Source: Anaerolineae bacterium (GTDB lineage: Bacteria > Chloroflexota > Anaerolineae > Aggregatilineales > Aggregatilineaceae). Taken from it: 64,000 nucleotides of DNA. Under the pieces are notes generated by a model that saw nothing but the letters and a program-made list of their open reading frames with translations, was not told the origin of the DNA and ran no database searches. The position numbers and the translations under genes are program-made. The DNA lies in assembly GCA_027494015.1 (NCBI GenBank), contig JAOSJP010000001.1:62001-126000 (forward strand). Reading direction: 5' to 3'. Of the stretch, positions 53,733 through 62,417 are shown piece after piece (the stretch's first letter is position 1; each line of letters starts with the position of its first letter).

Positions 53733-54743
53733 TCAGACGGAGGCTTCACGGAGGTCGGCGAAGACGGTGCCCAGCGCGGGCAGCAGCTCGTTGGCGGCGC
53801 GGATGGGCCTGGCGCAGTCCAGGAGCAGGTAGTACCCGGCTTCGCGCGGGCGGGCATGAGCCGCGCTGGACAGGCGCAGGTGATAGCGGTTGACCAGCAT
53901 GTAGCCGCCGAGGGGCGTGACAATGTGCCCGCTGATGATCACCCGCTGAGGGGCGGGCGCGCCCACCGAGAATGCTTCGAGGAACTGCTGGGCGATCTGC
54001 ACGTAGCCGTACTCGGTCAGCCCCAGCTCGTTCTGGGTGAAAAGCGCCTCCCACAGCACCGCGAACGGCCTGCTTTGCTCGGCGATCAGCCAGGCGCGCA
54101 GCAGGTGCGGGTAGCGCGGGTCTGACGGGCCGCTCACAGCCAGGTAGTGGCGCGCATCGTCCAGGTAAGGCGCGCCGTGCGCCTTCTCATAGTGCTCATA
54201 ATAGGGTGCCAGGTCAGCGGCCTGGGCCAGCACCACGTCAGCCTGGGCCAGCAGCGCGGCGTGATCGAAGAAGCGCAGCAACTCCACATGGGGAATCGCT
54301 TCGCTGGCCGGCCCCGCGTGGCTCAGCATGACTCCGGCGGCAGTGCGCACGTAGAGAGGCAGGCTGTCCAGGAAGGCGAGAACTGCATCGCGGTCAGCGC
54401 CCAGGGCGCGCTCGAAGCGCGGTGTGAACTCCATCTCACCCTTGGCCAGCGAGACGCCGTAGATGTGCGGCAACTCGTGGTTGCCCAGCAGCATGATCAC
54501 CGTGTCCGGCCCCAACTCGGCGCGCAGCCCCATGACTTCACGCAGGATGTCCAGGCTGTGGTCGTGGCGCGCCGCGCCGTAGGAGTGAATCAGGTCGCCG
54601 AGGACGATCAGGCGCTGGGCCTGGCCAGAAGCGTGAAGCTGGCGAAACTGCGATATATAGCGGTCGAAGGCGTCGCCGTCGCCGTGCAGATCGGTGACGA
54701 TCATGGCGACGCCTTGCGTGAGGTCAACGAAACGATCGGGCAT
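53733..54743 (-). CDS. calcineurin-like metallophosphoesterase
   Basis: 336 residues. Two-metal motifs in order: VTDLHGDGDAF (D18, H20), LIVLGDLIHSYG (GD), VIMLLGNHELPH (GNHE), and later LSHAGPASE and ISGHIVTPLGGYMLVN (His ligands). Resembles the PPP-type Ser/Thr phosphatase or diadenosine-tetraphosphatase branch. A cytoplasmic enzyme with no membrane segment. An extended -10 (TGGTATACT) lies about 40 bases upstream. First gene of a two-phosphatase operon. Confidence 0.88.
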   Translation of the reverse strand: MPDRFVDLTQGVAMIVTDLHGDGDAFDRYISQFRQLHASGQAQRLIVLGDLIHSYGAARHDHSLDILREVMGLRAELGPDTVIMLLGNHELPHIYGVSLAKGEMEFTPRFERALGADRDAVLAFLDSLPLYVRTAAGVMLSHAGPASEAIPHVELLRFFDHAALLAQADVVLAQAADLAPYYEHYEKAHGAPYLDDARHYLAVSGPSDPRYPHLLRAWLIAEQSRPFAVLWEALFTQNELGLTEYGYVQIAQQFLEAFSVGAPAPQRVIISGHIVTPLGGYMLVNRYHLRLSSAAHARPREAGYYLLLDCARPIRAANELLPALGTVFADLREASV

Positions 54744-54781
54744 GGTGGGCTTTCAGGTGCTTCCTCTCGGTTGGCGGGCGA

Positions 54782-54790
54782 AGTATACCA
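54782..54790 (-). promoter_or_regulatory. extended -10 of the phosphatase operon
   Basis: Minus-strand TGGTATACT; no good -35 is visible, as is usual for extended -10 promoters. Confidence 0.45.
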
Positions 54791-54832
54791 CAAAGCGCCC
54801 TGAAGCGGGATGGTCGCTCGCCCGAGTGGCGC

Positions 54833-55047
54833 AGGGCAATCGCATCAAAGTCCGCCGCGCGCCAGCCTGCCCGTGTAGGGGCGTATTGCAATACGCCCCT
54901 ACGGACCTCACCCCCGCTCGGCGCTGGCGCGCCTCGCCGCCCCCTCTCCGTTGACGGAGAGGGGGCAAGCCGAACGCAGCGAGGCTGGGGGTGAGGTCAA
55001 TATTCAGCGGTCAGCAGTCAGCGAGACACTGTCAACCTTTGCTCGCA
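54833..55047 (+). repeat. chimeric dispersed element with inserted palindrome
   Basis: Starts with CAATCGCATCAAAGTCCGCC, also seen at 46507. It then has a perfect 28-base palindrome at 54875-54902 (arms GTAGGGGCGTATTG), then the element's CCCCCTCTCCGT hairpin, and ends TTTGCTCGCACCC. The left terminal repeat is replaced. It fills the gap before mdh. Confidence 0.8.
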
Positions 55048-55065
55048 CCCTGTGAAAGTGCTCTG

Positions 55066-55095
55066 TTGCCAGCGCAGATGCTTTATCGCTAAAAT
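55066..55095 (+). promoter_or_regulatory. possible promoter of mdh
   Basis: TTGCCA and TAAAAT are 18 bases apart, about 70 bases before the GTG start. Confidence 0.45.
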
Positions 55096-55163
55096 AACTC
55101 TACAAGGAACTCCCCGACACAGCCTAACAAATCATCTTGCGAAACCTATCAAGGAGTGCGGAA

Positions 55164-56153
55164 GTGAAGAATCCGATTCGTGTGGCGGTGACCGGCGCAG
55201 GCGGCCAGATTGGCTACAGTCTGCTCTTTCGCCTGGCCAACGGCGAGACGTTCGGCCCCGATCAGCCCGTGATCCTGCAATTGCTCGAAATCCCGCAGGC
55301 GCAGGACGCGCTGCGCGGCGTGGTGATGGAGCTGGACGACTGCGCTTTCCCGCTGCTGCGCGGCGTGGTGGCGACGGATGACCCGAAGGTGGCCTTTGAC
55401 GGCGCGAACTGGGCCATTCTGGTCGGCGGCAAGCCGCGCGGCAAGGGCATGGAGCGCGCGGATGTGATCCGCGACAACGCGCCGATCTTCGTCAGCCAGG
55501 GGCGGGCGATCAACGAGCGGGCGGCCAGCGACATCCGCGTGCTGGTTGTGGCCAATCCGTGCAACACCAACGCTCTGATCGCGCTGCGCAGCGCTCCTGC
55601 TGTGCCCGCCGACCGCTGGATGGCCATGACGCGCCTGGATCAGAATCGCGCCCAGATGCAGATCGCCAGGAAAGCGGGCGTGCCGGTGAGCGCGGTGAGC
55701 AACCTGGCTGTGTGGGGCAATCACAGCCCGACGATGTACCCCGACTTTGAGCACGCGCGGATCAACGGGCAGCCGGCGCTCGACGTGATCCGCGACCGGG
55801 CGTGGTTCGAGGGCGCATTTCTGGTGGCGGTGCAGCAACGTGGCAAGGAAGTCATTGACGCGCGCGGCAAGAGCAGCGCGGCCAGCGCCGCCAATGCCGC
55901 TATCAACCACATCCAGAGCCTGCTGCGACCTACGCCCGCAGGCGACTGGTTCAGCGGAGCGATCTTCTCGGACGCCAATGCCTATGGCGTCGCCGAGGGA
56001 TTGGTCTATTCCTTCCCGCTGCGGGTCAGCGAGGGCGGGGCGGTGACGGTGGTCGAAGGACTGGCGCTGAGCGACTATGCGCGCGGCAAGCTGCGGCTGT
56101 CGGCGGAGGAACTGCTGGAGGAGCGCGAGGCGGTCGCCGACCTGTTGAAATAG
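55164..56153 (+). CDS. mdh: malate dehydrogenase
   Basis: 329 residues. NAD-dependent oxidation of malate to oxaloacetate in the TCA cycle. GTG 55164 is used because AAGGAG lies seven bases upstream, and [20 protein letters not shown] is the canonical start with the nucleotide loop. Substrate-binding text: [16 protein letters not shown] with catalytic-loop Arg, [23 protein letters not shown], and the catalytic His in [13 protein letters not shown]. It belongs to the cytosolic-type MDH branch rather than the LDH-like one. A terminator follows. Confidence 0.96.
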   Translation: MKNPIRVAVTGAGGQIGYSLLFRLANGETFGPDQPVILQLLEIPQAQDALRGVVMELDDCAFPLLRGVVATDDPKVAFDGANWAILVGGKPRGKGMERADVIRDNAPIFVSQGRAINERAASDIRVLVVANPCNTNALIALRSAPAVPADRWMAMTRLDQNRAQMQIARKAGVPVSAVSNLAVWGNHSPTMYPDFEHARINGQPALDVIRDRAWFEGAFLVAVQQRGKEVIDARGKSSAASAANAAINHIQSLLRPTPAGDWFSGAIFSDANAYGVAEGLVYSFPLRVSEGGAVTVVEGLALSDYARGKLRLSAEELLEEREAVADLLK

Positions 56154-56187
56154 CCCGCCCGGTCTGGTACAATACGGCGCGCTTAGG

Positions 56188-56220
56188 ACGGCGTGAGCAT
56201 CCCTCACGCCGTTCGTTGTG
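56188..56220 (+). terminator. intrinsic terminator of mdh
   Basis: Perfect ten-pair stem ACGGCGTGAG / CTCACGCCGT with a five-base loop, then TCGTTGTG. Confidence 0.7.
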
Positions 56221-56228
56221 TGGGTTTG

Positions 56229-56393
56229 GGGTGCGTGCAAAACCTGTCAGGCAGGGGCGCTGCTCTGCTGCGCCCTGGTTGACCTCACCCCCGCTCGGCG
56301 CTGACGCGCCTCGCCAAGCCGAGCGCCGCGAGGCTGGGGGTGAGGTCAATATCCCCGCGTCTAGCGAGTCGCTGTCAACTTTTGCACGCACCC
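56229..56393 (+). mobile_element. TIR-bounded dispersed element, internally deleted (165 bp)
   Basis: Begins GGGTGCGTGCAAAA at 56229 and ends with the exact complement at 56380-56393. It matches the 193-bp copy at 31554 except that the central CCCCCTCTCC hairpin is missing. Its right end lies seven bases before the -35 of the next gene. No gene is seen in 56154-56467. Confidence 0.85.
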
Positions 56394-56399
56394 TGTGAG

Positions 56400-56428
56400 T
56401 TGCCTGGGCTGCATAGCGGGCGTATAAT
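56400..56428 (+). promoter_or_regulatory. sigma70-type promoter of the GT39-like gene
   Basis: TTGCCT, 17-base spacer, perfect TATAAT at 56423-56428, 40 bases before the start codon. Confidence 0.75.
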
Positions 56429-56467
56429 GGCAATTAGGCGGCAGGTGAAGGAGATGCGTTCTCGCGC

Positions 56468-58249
56468 ATGAGCTACTCGATGGGCCAACCTCGTGCGGGG
56501 GGCAGCCGTCTCGCCTTCGTCAGGATGTCGTGGGTGCTGCCGGCGAGTATTCTGCTGCTCCTGATCATTGTGGTGTCGCTGCAGTTCGCCCCCTTCCTCA
56601 CCGAACAGCGGCGCGACAGCGGTATCTTCGCCTACACGGGCAAGGTCATCCGTGATGGCGGGCTGCCTTATCTGGATGCCTGGGATAACAAGCCGCCCGG
56701 CATCTACTTTATCAACGCGCTGGCCTTCTTCGTCTTTGGCACCAACCGCTGGGCGCTGTGGCTGGCGGAAAACATCACTCTTTTCCTGACGGGCATGACC
56801 ATGTTCTGGCTGCTGCGCCAGTTGTACGGCGAGCGCGGCGAGACGTGGGCCGGCCCGCTGATCCTGGTGCTGCTCACGCGCCATCCGGCGCTCGTCTCAG
56901 ACATCAACTTCACCGAACCTTATGCGCTGCTGCCACAGATGCTCATCCTGGTGGCGGGCTACCAGTTCCTGCGCGCGCCTGGCTCGCGCTGGGGGTTTGC
57001 CCTGGGCTTCGCGGCGGGCAGCGCCTTCCTGATCAAGCAAACGACGGTGGGCGTGGCCCTGGCTTTTGTCCCAGCGGTGCTGATCAGCCGGCACCCGGTG
57101 CTGGGCACGCAGCGGCGCTGGCACTGGCTGGGCGTGACCATTCTAGGCGGGCTGAGCAGCCTGGGGCTGGTCGGGCTGTACCTGCTGCTCAACGGGATTC
57201 TGGATGATGCTGTCAACGCCTCGTTTGTGGCGGCGAGCACCTTTCACGACTGGGTGAGCGATGGCTCGGTGTGGATCGGGCGGACGGTGCTCACCACGTG
57301 GACGGCCAGCCCGGCCCCTCTGGTGATCGTGCCGCTGTTGCCTTTTCTGATAATCGGGATGCGCGCGGCGTGGCGCAGCCTGCACACGCGGCCCTATTAC
57401 GGGCGGCAGGCGGCGACCAACACGACGCTGCGCGTGTGGATCGTGCTGACGTTCTTCGTGGACATGATCCTGTCCAACATCACCAATCGCGGCTATGCGC
57501 ACTACTACGTGACGATGATCCCGGCCATGACCCTGCTGACGACGATGAGCCTGCCGGTGGTGGCGCAGCGCATCGCCCAGTCGGTGGGCCGCCGGCGCAG
57601 GGCCTGGTCGTGGCTGCGCGTCTACCTGGCGGCGCTGTTGCTCGGCGTGCCAACGGTAGCGACGCTGGTACGCATTTTCCTGGCCGAAACGGAGATCGCC
57701 GGGCCAGCCCGCCAGCAAGAGGTGGTCACTTATGTGGCGGAGCGCACCGATCCGCACGACACAGTGCTGGTGTGGGGCGCGAATACGGTCGTCAATTTCC
57801 TGGCCGACCGGCGCAGCCCCACGCAGTTCCACTACGGGTACCCGCTGATCGTGCCCGACAAGATGTCGGACGAGTACATCCTGGAAGCCGTGCGTGACCT
57901 GCAGCGCGGCAAACCGGCGATCATTGTGGACAGCACGATGGTGGACGGCGACCGCATCCCGCCGCTGGACTCGGCGCGGCGCATCGAATGGTGGGGGGAG
58001 GGAGGCCGCCGCGATGTGGCTAACCTGGACCCGATCTTCGAGTTTGTGGATGCGCACTGCTGGCAGGTGGACGAGATCGAGCAGAACGTCATCTACCGCT
58101 GTGCCTACCCGAACACGACGCGCCTGCCGCTCTCGGTGGTGACCGGGCCGCCGCTGAGCGCGTTCTGGCAGGCACTGGAGCCAACGCTGGCGGCGAGCCA
58201 CGATTGGGTTGTGGCGCAATACCAGCAGGAGTTCGCCCCGCAGGAATGA
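56468..58249 (+). CDS. GT39-like (PMT_2/ArnT-type) membrane glycosyltransferase
   Basis: 593 residues. After the first helix comes TEQRRDSGIFAYTGKVIRDG with the acidic residue expected to activate the acceptor, then LDAWDNKPPGIYFINALAFF, where KPPG matches the conserved loop of ArnT-type proteins. About eleven helices follow. A final soluble domain (VVTYVAERTDPHDTVLVWGA ... PTQFHYGYPLIVP) is typical for this branch. It should move a sugar from a polyprenyl-phosphate carrier to an extracytoplasmic acceptor. Single-gene unit with its own promoter and terminator, unlike the earlier clustered paralogues. Confidence 0.88.
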   Translation: MSYSMGQPRAGGSRLAFVRMSWVLPASILLLLIIVVSLQFAPFLTEQRRDSGIFAYTGKVIRDGGLPYLDAWDNKPPGIYFINALAFFVFGTNRWALWLAENITLFLTGMTMFWLLRQLYGERGETWAGPLILVLLTRHPALVSDINFTEPYALLPQMLILVAGYQFLRAPGSRWGFALGFAAGSAFLIKQTTVGVALAFVPAVLISRHPVLGTQRRWHWLGVTILGGLSSLGLVGLYLLLNGILDDAVNASFVAASTFHDWVSDGSVWIGRTVLTTWTASPAPLVIVPLLPFLIIGMRAAWRSLHTRPYYGRQAATNTTLRVWIVLTFFVDMILSNITNRGYAHYYVTMIPAMTLLTTMSLPVVAQRIAQSVGRRRRAWSWLRVYLAALLLGVPTVATLVRIFLAETEIAGPARQQEVVTYVAERTDPHDTVLVWGANTVVNFLADRRSPTQFHYGYPLIVPDKMSDEYILEAVRDLQRGKPAIIVDSTMVDGDRIPPLDSARRIEWWGEGGRRDVANLDPIFEFVDAHCWQVDEIEQNVIYRCAYPNTTRLPLSVVTGPPLSAFWQALEPTLAASHDWVVAQYQQEFAPQE

Positions 58250-58284
58250 CGGCGTGAGTCGCGGAGACCGGAGGGCAACCTGTC

Positions 58285-58314
58285 GGCGCGAGCGAACACT
58301 CGCGCCGTTTCTGT
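58285..58314 (+). terminator. intrinsic terminator of the GT39-like gene
   Basis: Perfect nine-pair stem CGGCGCGAG / CTCGCGCCG with a six-base loop, then TTTCTG. Confidence 0.85.
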
Positions 58315-58379
58315 GTGCCGGAACGTGACGCGAAACCGGTTCTGCGACTGGCTAGTACAGCACGGCGGAAATGAGTGCG

Positions 58380-58495
58380 CGGTTTGGCCTGGTTTACCCT
58401 ATCCCCGGCCCCTTTTCCCCGTTTACGGAGAAAGGGGGACAGACTCAAGTCCCTCCCTGCTGGCGGGGAGGGATTTAGGGTTGGGGTAAACCAGC
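58380..58495. repeat. GGTTTACCC ... GGGGTAAACC inverted repeat
   Basis: A more distant relative of the dispersed element: outer arms GGTTTACCCTATCCC and GGGTTGGGGTAAACC, with inner hairpins including TCCCTCCCTGC/GCGGGGAGGGA. It lies in the convergent gap before the HhH gene. Confidence 0.7.
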
Positions 58496-58528
58496 AAACA
58501 ACCGATGATGGACTTCCGCCAACGCGCG

Positions 58529-59182
58529 CTAGACGCCGCCCTTGAGCTTTGCCTGTAGTTCGGCCAGCGCCTCAAAGTCGCCGGCGGCGGCCAGCGCAGC
58601 CTGCTGCGGCCAGGTCGCGGTGCTGCCCACCAGACGAACGCCGCGCCCTTTGACGGCCTGCTCAAGCTGCTCGGCGGTCATGGCTGCGACCTGGGCGAAG
58701 GTCATGATCCCGTTCTCGATGAGCGCGGCGGCGGATTTGGGGCCGATGCCTTCAATCAGCGTGAGGTCGTCTGGCGCGGCCACTGCTTCGGCGGCGGGCG
58801 CGACCTCCTCAGCCGGGGCAGGCTCTGGCTCGGCTACCGCTTCGGCGACGGGCGCGATCTCCTCAACTGGGGCCACCTCCGGCGCTGCCATCGCCCTGGC
58901 GACGGGCGCAGCTTCTTCGGCGGGAGCGTGGCTTTCGCGCCCGGTGTAGTGGGGGGTCTTCAGGTCATCGAAGCGTTCCCAGGGACGCACCATGATCAGC
59001 CAGCCGCCCACACCGAGGGCGATCAGGGCGAGGCCGACAATCAACAGGCTGGTGGTGATGTCGGCGTTATCTATGGTGCCCAGGCCGATGAGCAGCAGCG
59101 CGACAATGGTGATGGCGATACCCAGTCCGGTCAAATAAGCGAGGTGCTGTTCGTTTGGGGTAAGTTTCTCTTGTGCAGGCAC
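58529..59182 (-). CDS. membrane protein with Glu-Ala-Pro repeats and C-terminal helix-hairpin-helix
   Basis: 217 residues. Two membrane helices near the N-terminus (YLTGLGIAITIVALLLIGLG; LLIVGLALIALGVGGWLIM) are followed by a short Arg-rich linker. Residues 85-145 are a repetitive EEIAPVAEAVAEPEPAPAEE-like low-complexity arm. The end is a helix-hairpin-helix domain (LTLIEGIGPKSAAALIENGI, then FAQVAAMTAEQLEQAVKG) of the kind found in nucleic-acid-binding or DUF4332-type proteins. The fusion would hold an HhH module near the membrane on a flexible arm. Function unknown. Confidence 0.8.
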   Translation of the reverse strand: MPAQEKLTPNEQHLAYLTGLGIAITIVALLLIGLGTIDNADITTSLLIVGLALIALGVGGWLIMVRPWERFDDLKTPHYTGRESHAPAEEAAPVARAMAAPEVAPVEEIAPVAEAVAEPEPAPAEEVAPAAEAVAAPDDLTLIEGIGPKSAAALIENGIMTFAQVAAMTAEQLEQAVKGRGVRLVGSTATWPQQAALAAAGDFEALAELQAKLKGGV

Positions 59183-59299
59183 GGCAACCCTTCCGTTCTT
59201 TACACGTGCGGACGGGACTCACAGACTGCGCGGCTTGACGTCTGTCTTATTGTGCCACAGAAATGGGCGAAAGGACAAAAGGGGCGGCGCGGCTCGATT

Positions 59300-59327
59300 T
59301 TGACAGGGTAACGGCACCTGTTACAAT
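59300..59327 (+). promoter_or_regulatory. sigma70-type promoter of the TauE-like gene
   Basis: Perfect TTGACA at 59300-59305, a 16-base spacer, and TACAAT at 59322-59327; the GTG start is 73 bases further. Confidence 0.65.
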
Positions 59328-59399
59328 CCTGCGAGTTGTGTCCATGTCAGGCGAGGACTCTCCTGATTCCCGCTGCCAGAGTCGGCGAGAAAGGTCTGT

Positions 59400-60137
59400 G
59401 TGCCTGAAGACTTTCTCCTCTACATGCTGGTAGGTTTCGCCGCCCAGATTATTGACGGGGCGCTGGGCATGGCCTACGGCGTAAGCTCTACCACGTTTCT
59501 GCTCAGCACGGGGGTAGGGCCGGCGGCGGCCAGTGCCAGCGTGCACATGGCCGAAGTCTTCACCACGCTGGTGTCGGGCCTCTCCCATCTCAAGCTTGGC
59601 AATGTGGATCGCGTGTTGTTCCGCCGCCTGGTTGTCCCTGGCGTGATAGGCGGCGTGCTGGGGGCCTATGTGCTGAGCGAGCTTCCCGGCGACAAGATCA
59701 AGCCGTTCGTCTCCGCGTATCTGATGCTCATGGGCCTGCGCATTCTCTGGAAAGCGTTGCGCAAGCCGGGGCCAGGCAGCCCGCTGAAGCGTGTTGTTCC
59801 GCTGGGCATCGTCGGCGGCTTCTTCGACGCGATTGGCGGCGGCGGGTGGGGGCCAATCGTGACCACGACCCTGGTGGCGAACGGCCACAATCCGCGCATC
59901 TCCATTGGCTCGGTGAACCTGGCCGAGTTCTTCGTCACCCTCTCGGAGTCAGTGGTCTTTCTGCTGACCATCCGCCTGACCAACCTGGACATCATCGCAG
60001 GGCTGATCGCAGGCGGCGTGGTTGCGGCCCCTCTGGCCGCTGTGGTTTGCCGCCGTCTGTCTCCGCGCAAGCTCATGGCGGCGGTGGGGCTGCTCATCAT
60101 CTTCTTGAGCGTCCGCACCCTCGTGCAAACGTTCTGA
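59400..60137 (+). CDS. TauE/SafE family sulfite exporter-like permease
   Basis: 245 residues with about seven to eight helices. The inverted-repeat signature of the family is visible twice: VGFAAQIIDGALGMAYGVSS in the first half and LGIVGGFFDAIGGGGWGPIV in the second. Members move sulfite, sulfoacetate or other small anions. GTG 59400 is taken as start because the sequence begins with the first helix at once. No sulfur-metabolism gene is adjacent, so the substrate is open. Confidence 0.9.
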   Translation: MPEDFLLYMLVGFAAQIIDGALGMAYGVSSTTFLLSTGVGPAAASASVHMAEVFTTLVSGLSHLKLGNVDRVLFRRLVVPGVIGGVLGAYVLSELPGDKIKPFVSAYLMLMGLRILWKALRKPGPGSPLKRVVPLGIVGGFFDAIGGGGWGPIVTTTLVANGHNPRISIGSVNLAEFFVTLSESVVFLLTIRLTNLDIIAGLIAGGVVAAPLAAVVCRRLSPRKLMAAVGLLIIFLSVRTLVQTF

Positions 60138-60267
60138 TCGGCCCGCCCTTCTGCTGCGGCCCCAACGCCCCTGGGGTGTGGCGCTGCCCCAGACGTGAAA
60201 TTCCCCTGAAACGTTGGCGCTGCCCGTCAAACTCCATTATCCTTTAGGTAAGGAAAGGAGCCGGTAT

Positions 60268-61413
60268 ATGGACTCGTTCACCCGAAGTAATCTGATTGAC
60301 CTGATCGATGTGGAAGGAGAATGGTGCGTCTCTCTCTACATGCCCACTGTACGGACGGGGACGGAGGTGCAGCAGAACACGATCCGGTTCAGGAACTTAC
60401 TTCGCCAGGCTGAGGAGCGGCTGGCCAGGCTGCAAGTGCGCGTGCCGGATGCTGAGCGCCTGCTGGCGCCGGCGGTGGCGATGCTGGACGATGCGGACCT
60501 GTGGCGACAACAGAGCGATGGGCTGGCCGTCTTTGCCGCCCCCGATCACTTCAGCTACTATCGCCTGCCTGTCTCATTTGAGGAGAGAGTGACGGCCAAG
60601 CGCCGGTTTCACGTCAAGCCGCTGCTGCCGCTGTTCAGCGGTGATGGGCGTTTCCTGGTGCTCGCGCTCAGCCAGGACCAGGTGCGCCTGCTGGAGGGGA
60701 AGCGCGATAGCGTGACGGAGATCGATCTGCCTGGCGTCCCGACCAGTATGGCTGAAGCGTTGCAGTACGATCAGCCGCAGCGCCAGGTGCGGGCGCGCGC
60801 AGCAGGCAGCACGGGCGGGACGGTCTTTCACGGGCACGGAGGCCCAGAGGTGACAGCCAAGCCCGACCTGCTGCGCTATTTCCATGCGGTGGATCGCGGG
60901 CTGCGCGATCTGATTGCCGACAGGCAAGTTCCCCTGGTGTTGGCCGGCGTAGACTACTTGCTGCCGATTTACCGGGAGGCGAACACCTATCCGCATCTGG
61001 TGGCGCAGGGCGTGACGGGTAATCCGGACACGCTGAACGCCAGGGAGCTGCACCAGCGCGCCTGGGCGGTGGTCATGCCGTTCTTCGCCAAAGCGCAGAG
61101 CGAGCAGGTGGCGCTCTACTACGAGCTGGATGGGCGCGACGACCCGCGCGCCTCGCACACGCTGAAGGACGTTGTCCGGGCGGCGCACGAGGGGCGTGTT
61201 GCGACGCTGTTTGCGCCGCGTGGCGTGCAGAAGTGGGGCGTGTATCGCGCGCACAGCCAGAAAGTACACGTCCATCCCTCGGAGCAGCCCGGCGATCACG
61301 ACCTGATTGACCTGGCGGCGGCCCGGACGGTTGCCAACGGCGGCACCGTCTACGTGGTTGACCCGGCGCAGATGCCCGGCGGTGATCTGGTGGCGGCCAT
61401 CTTCCGCTACTGA
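60268..61413 (+). CDS. baeRF-type (release-factor-like) putative ribosome hibernation factor
   Basis: 381 residues from ATG 60268, which has GGAG eight bases upstream. Text such as GEWCVSLYMPTVRTGTEVQQ, then NTIRFRNLLRQAEERLARLQ, and later LVLAGVDYLLPIYREANTYP and RVATLFAPRGVQKWGVYRA matches the bacterial release-factor-1-like group (AOC03_06830 type as I remember it). These proteins have the eRF1/Pelota-like fold and are thought to act on idle ribosomes. A strong terminator follows. Family call from memory; activity not proven. Confidence 0.75.
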   Translation: MDSFTRSNLIDLIDVEGEWCVSLYMPTVRTGTEVQQNTIRFRNLLRQAEERLARLQVRVPDAERLLAPAVAMLDDADLWRQQSDGLAVFAAPDHFSYYRLPVSFEERVTAKRRFHVKPLLPLFSGDGRFLVLALSQDQVRLLEGKRDSVTEIDLPGVPTSMAEALQYDQPQRQVRARAAGSTGGTVFHGHGGPEVTAKPDLLRYFHAVDRGLRDLIADRQVPLVLAGVDYLLPIYREANTYPHLVAQGVTGNPDTLNARELHQRAWAVVMPFFAKAQSEQVALYYELDGRDDPRASHTLKDVVRAAHEGRVATLFAPRGVQKWGVYRAHSQKVHVHPSEQPGDHDLIDLAAARTVANGGTVYVVDPAQMPGGDLVAAIFRY

Positions 61414-61435
61414 TCCGCATGGCGAAGGAGCATAA

Positions 61436-61471
61436 TGGGTGGGCCAGGGGTGTATCCTGGCCCATTTTGTT
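61436..61471 (+). terminator. intrinsic terminator after the baeRF gene
   Basis: TGGGCCAGG and CCTGGCCCA form a perfect nine-pair stem around GGTGTAT, then TTTTGTTG. It lies 19 bases before the next start codon. Confidence 0.85.
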
Positions 61472-61489
61472 GAGGGAGAAGGGCGAACA

Positions 61490-62410
61490 ATGAGCGCAGT
61501 GCTCGTCGCCGGACTGACCAACATCGAGACCACACTGCGTGTGGATGGCTTCCCCATCGCCTACGCGCCAGTGCGCTACCCCTTCTTCGGCGTGGATGCG
61601 AGCGTGTCCGGCGTGGGCTACAACGTGGCCAAGGCGCTGGCAACGCTGGGCAATCCGGTGCGCTTCCTGTCCATCATCGGGCGCGACATGGGGGCGGCGC
61701 TGGTGCTGGAGCAGCTTCGCGCCGATGGGCTGTCCAGCGCCTTCGTCGTGCAGGAGGTTGAGCGCACGGCCCGCTCGGTGATCCTCTACGATGCGGACGG
61801 ACAGCGCATGATCTACGTGGACCTGAAAGACTTGCAGGAGTGCGCTTACTCGGAGTCGTTGTTCGAAGCGGCGGCGCGCGACACGACGCTGGCCGTGCTG
61901 TGCAACGTCAATTTCGCCAGGCCCATGCTCGGCGCGATGCGGGCGCGCGGCGTGCCCATCGCCACCGACGTGCACACCATCAGCGACCCGGACGACAGCT
62001 ACAATGCCGACTGGATGCGCGCCGCGACGGTGCTCTTCATGAGTGACCAGAAGCTGCCCTGTGCGCCGGAAGACTGGGTGCGCGCGCTGTGGGATCGCTA
62101 CGATGCACCGATTGTCGTGATCGGTCGTGGAATGCAGGGGGCGCTGCTGGCCGTGCGCGCGGATGGGTTCGTGGAGCGCGTGCCCGCCGTGTACACGCGC
62201 CCGGTCGTCAGCACGATTGGCGCGGGGGACGCGCTGTTCTCCAGCTTCGTGCACGCCTACAGCGCGAGCGGCGATCCGTACCAGGCCATTCGCCGGGCGA
62301 TGGTCTTCGCCTCGTACAAGATCGGCACGACCGGCGCGGCGGACGGCTTTCTGGGCGCGGAGGAGCTTGATCGCCTGGCCGCCGAGGTGTACGGCTCCCC
62401 GCGCGGCTGA
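61490..62410 (+). CDS. PfkB family carbohydrate kinase
   Basis: 306 residues from ATG 61490; the longer frame reads through the terminator and is rejected. The N-terminus VLVAGLTNIETTLRVDGFPI and GVGYNVAKALATLGNPVRFL match the sugar-binding half of ribokinase-like enzymes. The C-terminal signature STIGAGDALFSSFVHAYSA holds the anion hole and the catalytic Asp (GAGD). The sugar or nucleoside substrate cannot be told. Convergent with the B3/4 gene, eight bases apart. Confidence 0.92.
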   Translation: MSAVLVAGLTNIETTLRVDGFPIAYAPVRYPFFGVDASVSGVGYNVAKALATLGNPVRFLSIIGRDMGAALVLEQLRADGLSSAFVVQEVERTARSVILYDADGQRMIYVDLKDLQECAYSESLFEAAARDTTLAVLCNVNFARPMLGAMRARGVPIATDVHTISDPDDSYNADWMRAATVLFMSDQKLPCAPEDWVRALWDRYDAPIVVIGRGMQGALLAVRADGFVERVPAVYTRPVVSTIGAGDALFSSFVHAYSASGDPYQAIRRAMVFASYKIGTTGAADGFLGAEELDRLAAEVYGSPRG

Positions 62411-62417
62411 GGCGCGA

